A stretch of DNA of 6,319 nucleotides from Clostridia bacterium (lineage in GTDB: Bacteria > Bacillota > Clostridia > Oscillospirales > CAG-382): the NCBI GenBank assembly GCA_017613815.1, contig JAGADB010000017.1:1-6319 (forward strand). The letters run 5' to 3'. The position numbers were made by a program, and so were the translations under genes. Below, piece by piece: positions 5,340 to 6,319 of the stretch. Position 1 is the stretch's first letter. Every line of letters begins with the position of its first letter. Under the pieces are notes generated by a model that was not told the DNA's origin, searched no databases, and saw nothing but the letters and a program-made list of their open reading frames with translations.

Positions 5340-6319
5340 ATGATAAGTGATATGTTTTCGAAAATGATAGGAACGCTTGCGGTTATCCTCGTCGTTTCGG
5401 CATTTATCGGAGGCAGCGATATATTATCGAAATTCATAAAAAAAGACCGCGACTGGCGGTATTCGCTGATTGCGGGTTTACTCGGCGGTATTTTCGGAAT
5501 TTACGGCAACATTTCCGGCTTTGAATTAAACGGCGCGGTAATTTCCGTGCGCGACATAGGCCCCATGCTTGCGGGATTTTCAGGCGGCCCTCTCGGCGGT
5601 CTTCTTGCGGGCGTCATCGCAGGCGTACACAGACTGACGATGGGCGGAATTACGGCGCAAGCATGCGTTGTCGCCACCTGCTGTATCGGTCTTATATGCG
5701 GCGCCGTTTCGAGAAAATGGCATTCGTTCGTCGAAAAGCCGTACTTTGCTTTGCTTCTCGGCGCGTTAATGGAAGTTTTCCATCTCAGCCTGGTGCTTAT
5801 TATGGTAAAGCCGTTTGAAACCGCGCTCGACATAGTAAGGCAGATTGCGGTCCCGTTTATCGCCGTAAACGCGCTCGGTTTTGCGATGATGATTGCAATT
5901 ACGACCTACATAGAAAAGCAGCGCAAGCTTGCTATGGAAAAGAGCCGTCTGCAGTCGGAGCTTGAGTTTGCAAGCGTAATCCAGCACTCGCTTTTACCTT
6001 CGATAAACGACGACTATCCCGGCTGCAGGGAGCTTGACGTCAGCGCGTCGATGGACGCCGCAAAAGAGGTCGGCGGCGATTTTTACGACGTATTTTACGT
6101 CGATCCGACGCACCTTGCGTTCGTTGTCGGCGACGTTTCGGGAAAAGGCGTTCCCGCGGCGTTGTTTATGGCGACGTCAAAGCTCACGCTTCAAAACTGC
6201 GTAAGAGACATCCCCGACCTTGCCGAAGCGGTTGCAACCGCCAACAATTCCCTTTGCGCCCGAAACGACGCGGAGATGTTCGTAACCTTATGGGTGGGCG
6301 TTTTCGACATAATAAACGG
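5340..6319 (+). CDS. 5TMR_LYT membrane sensor fused to SpoIIE-type PP2C phosphatase (cut by right edge)
   Basis: Residues 1-326 are visible and the frame is still open at the window end. An initial membrane helix (about 9-27) and a LytS-type 5TM receptor follow, with its hallmark RDIGPMLAGFSGGPLGGLLAG (71-91) and R-x-T-x-GG (98-103), and further helices to about residue 190. A charged helical linker (191-220, with ELEFASVIQHSLLP typical of RsbU-like phosphatases) leads into the PP2C domain. That domain shows EVGGDFYD (243-250, Asp247) and VGDVSGKGVPAAL (263-275, Asp265), the metal-binding acidic motifs of SpoIIE/RsbU serine phosphatases. Such enzymes usually dephosphorylate an anti-anti-sigma factor or similar STAS protein. 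5TMR domains in LytS/BtsS sense extracellular small molecules or envelope state; the ligand here is unknown. AAGGAG (5326-5331) eight bases upstream sets ATG 5340. It is the fourth gene of the operon; partner proteins may follow outside the window. Confidence 0.88.
   Translation, partial: MISDMFSKMIGTLAVILVVSAFIGGSDILSKFIKKDRDWRYSLIAGLLGGIFGIYGNISGFELNGAVISVRDIGPMLAGFSGGPLGGLLAGVIAGVHRLTMGGITAQACVVATCCIGLICGAVSRKWHSFVEKPYFALLLGALMEVFHLSLVLIMVKPFETALDIVRQIAVPFIAVNALGFAMMIAITTYIEKQRKLAMEKSRLQSELEFASVIQHSLLPSINDDYPGCRELDVSASMDAAKEVGGDFYDVFYVDPTHLAFVVGDVSGKGVPAALFMATSKLTLQNCVRDIPDLAEAVATANNSLCARNDAEMFVTLWVGVFDIIN

Noticed and set aside
5501..5833. 110-codon open frame on the minus strand
   Set aside because: It is antisense to the conserved 5TMR membrane region and its proline/arginine-rich product looks like a shadow frame.
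1..6319. tRNA, rRNA or CRISPR array
   Set aside because: No T-loop GGTTCRA cloverleaf, rRNA-like segment or regularly spaced direct repeats were seen on either strand.

Overview
The window suggests a moderate-GC member of the Bacillota, most likely class Clostridia. The reasons are strong AGGAG/GGAGG/AGGTGA ribosome-binding sites, a lipobox lipoprotein, an AlgI-type acyltransferase paired with an AlgX/DHHW-like protein, and a LytS-type 5TM sensor fused to a SpoIIE-type phosphatase. The genus cannot be fixed from the sequence. Every gene I can support lies on the + strand.

Bases 1-237 hold no complete gene. The segment is dense in hairpins, and strand-specific features (a U-G pair in a 14-bp stem, a GAAA tetraloop) indicate a + strand RNA. 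A reading frame enters from the left edge and stops at 126-128 inside the largest hairpin. Its peptide resembles the variable C-terminal tail of an IS200/IS605-family TnpB. My best reading is the right end of a TnpB-type element: the tnpB 3' end, an omega-RNA-like scaffold and the right-end boundary, lying just before the ribosome-binding site of the next gene. This is inference, because only the very end of the element is visible.

Bases 238-2124 encode a 628-residue lipoprotein with a C-terminal S41 (tricorn/IRBP-like) peptidase domain and an EF-hand-like calcium loop. A 104-bp gap with two hairpins separates it from the next group.

Bases 2229 to the right edge form a tight four-gene operon with gaps of 10, 18 and 17 bp. 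It encodes an AlgI/DltB-type MBOAT O-acyltransferase, a membrane-anchored AlgX/AlgJ-like SGNH-fold protein (DHHW family), a small P-loop kinase-like protein of unknown substrate, and a 5TMR_LYT-SpoIIE phosphatase cut by the window end. The first two genes form a classic module for O-acetylating an extracellular polymer: the MBOAT passes acetyl across the membrane and the SGNH-fold protein transfers it. The last two suggest that a nucleotide-dependent activity and a membrane-sensing, partner-switching phosphatase are produced with this module. That combination is the most system-like feature of the window. Serine codon choice differs clearly between the S41 gene (TCC/AGC) and the operon (TCG), so the two halves may have different histories.
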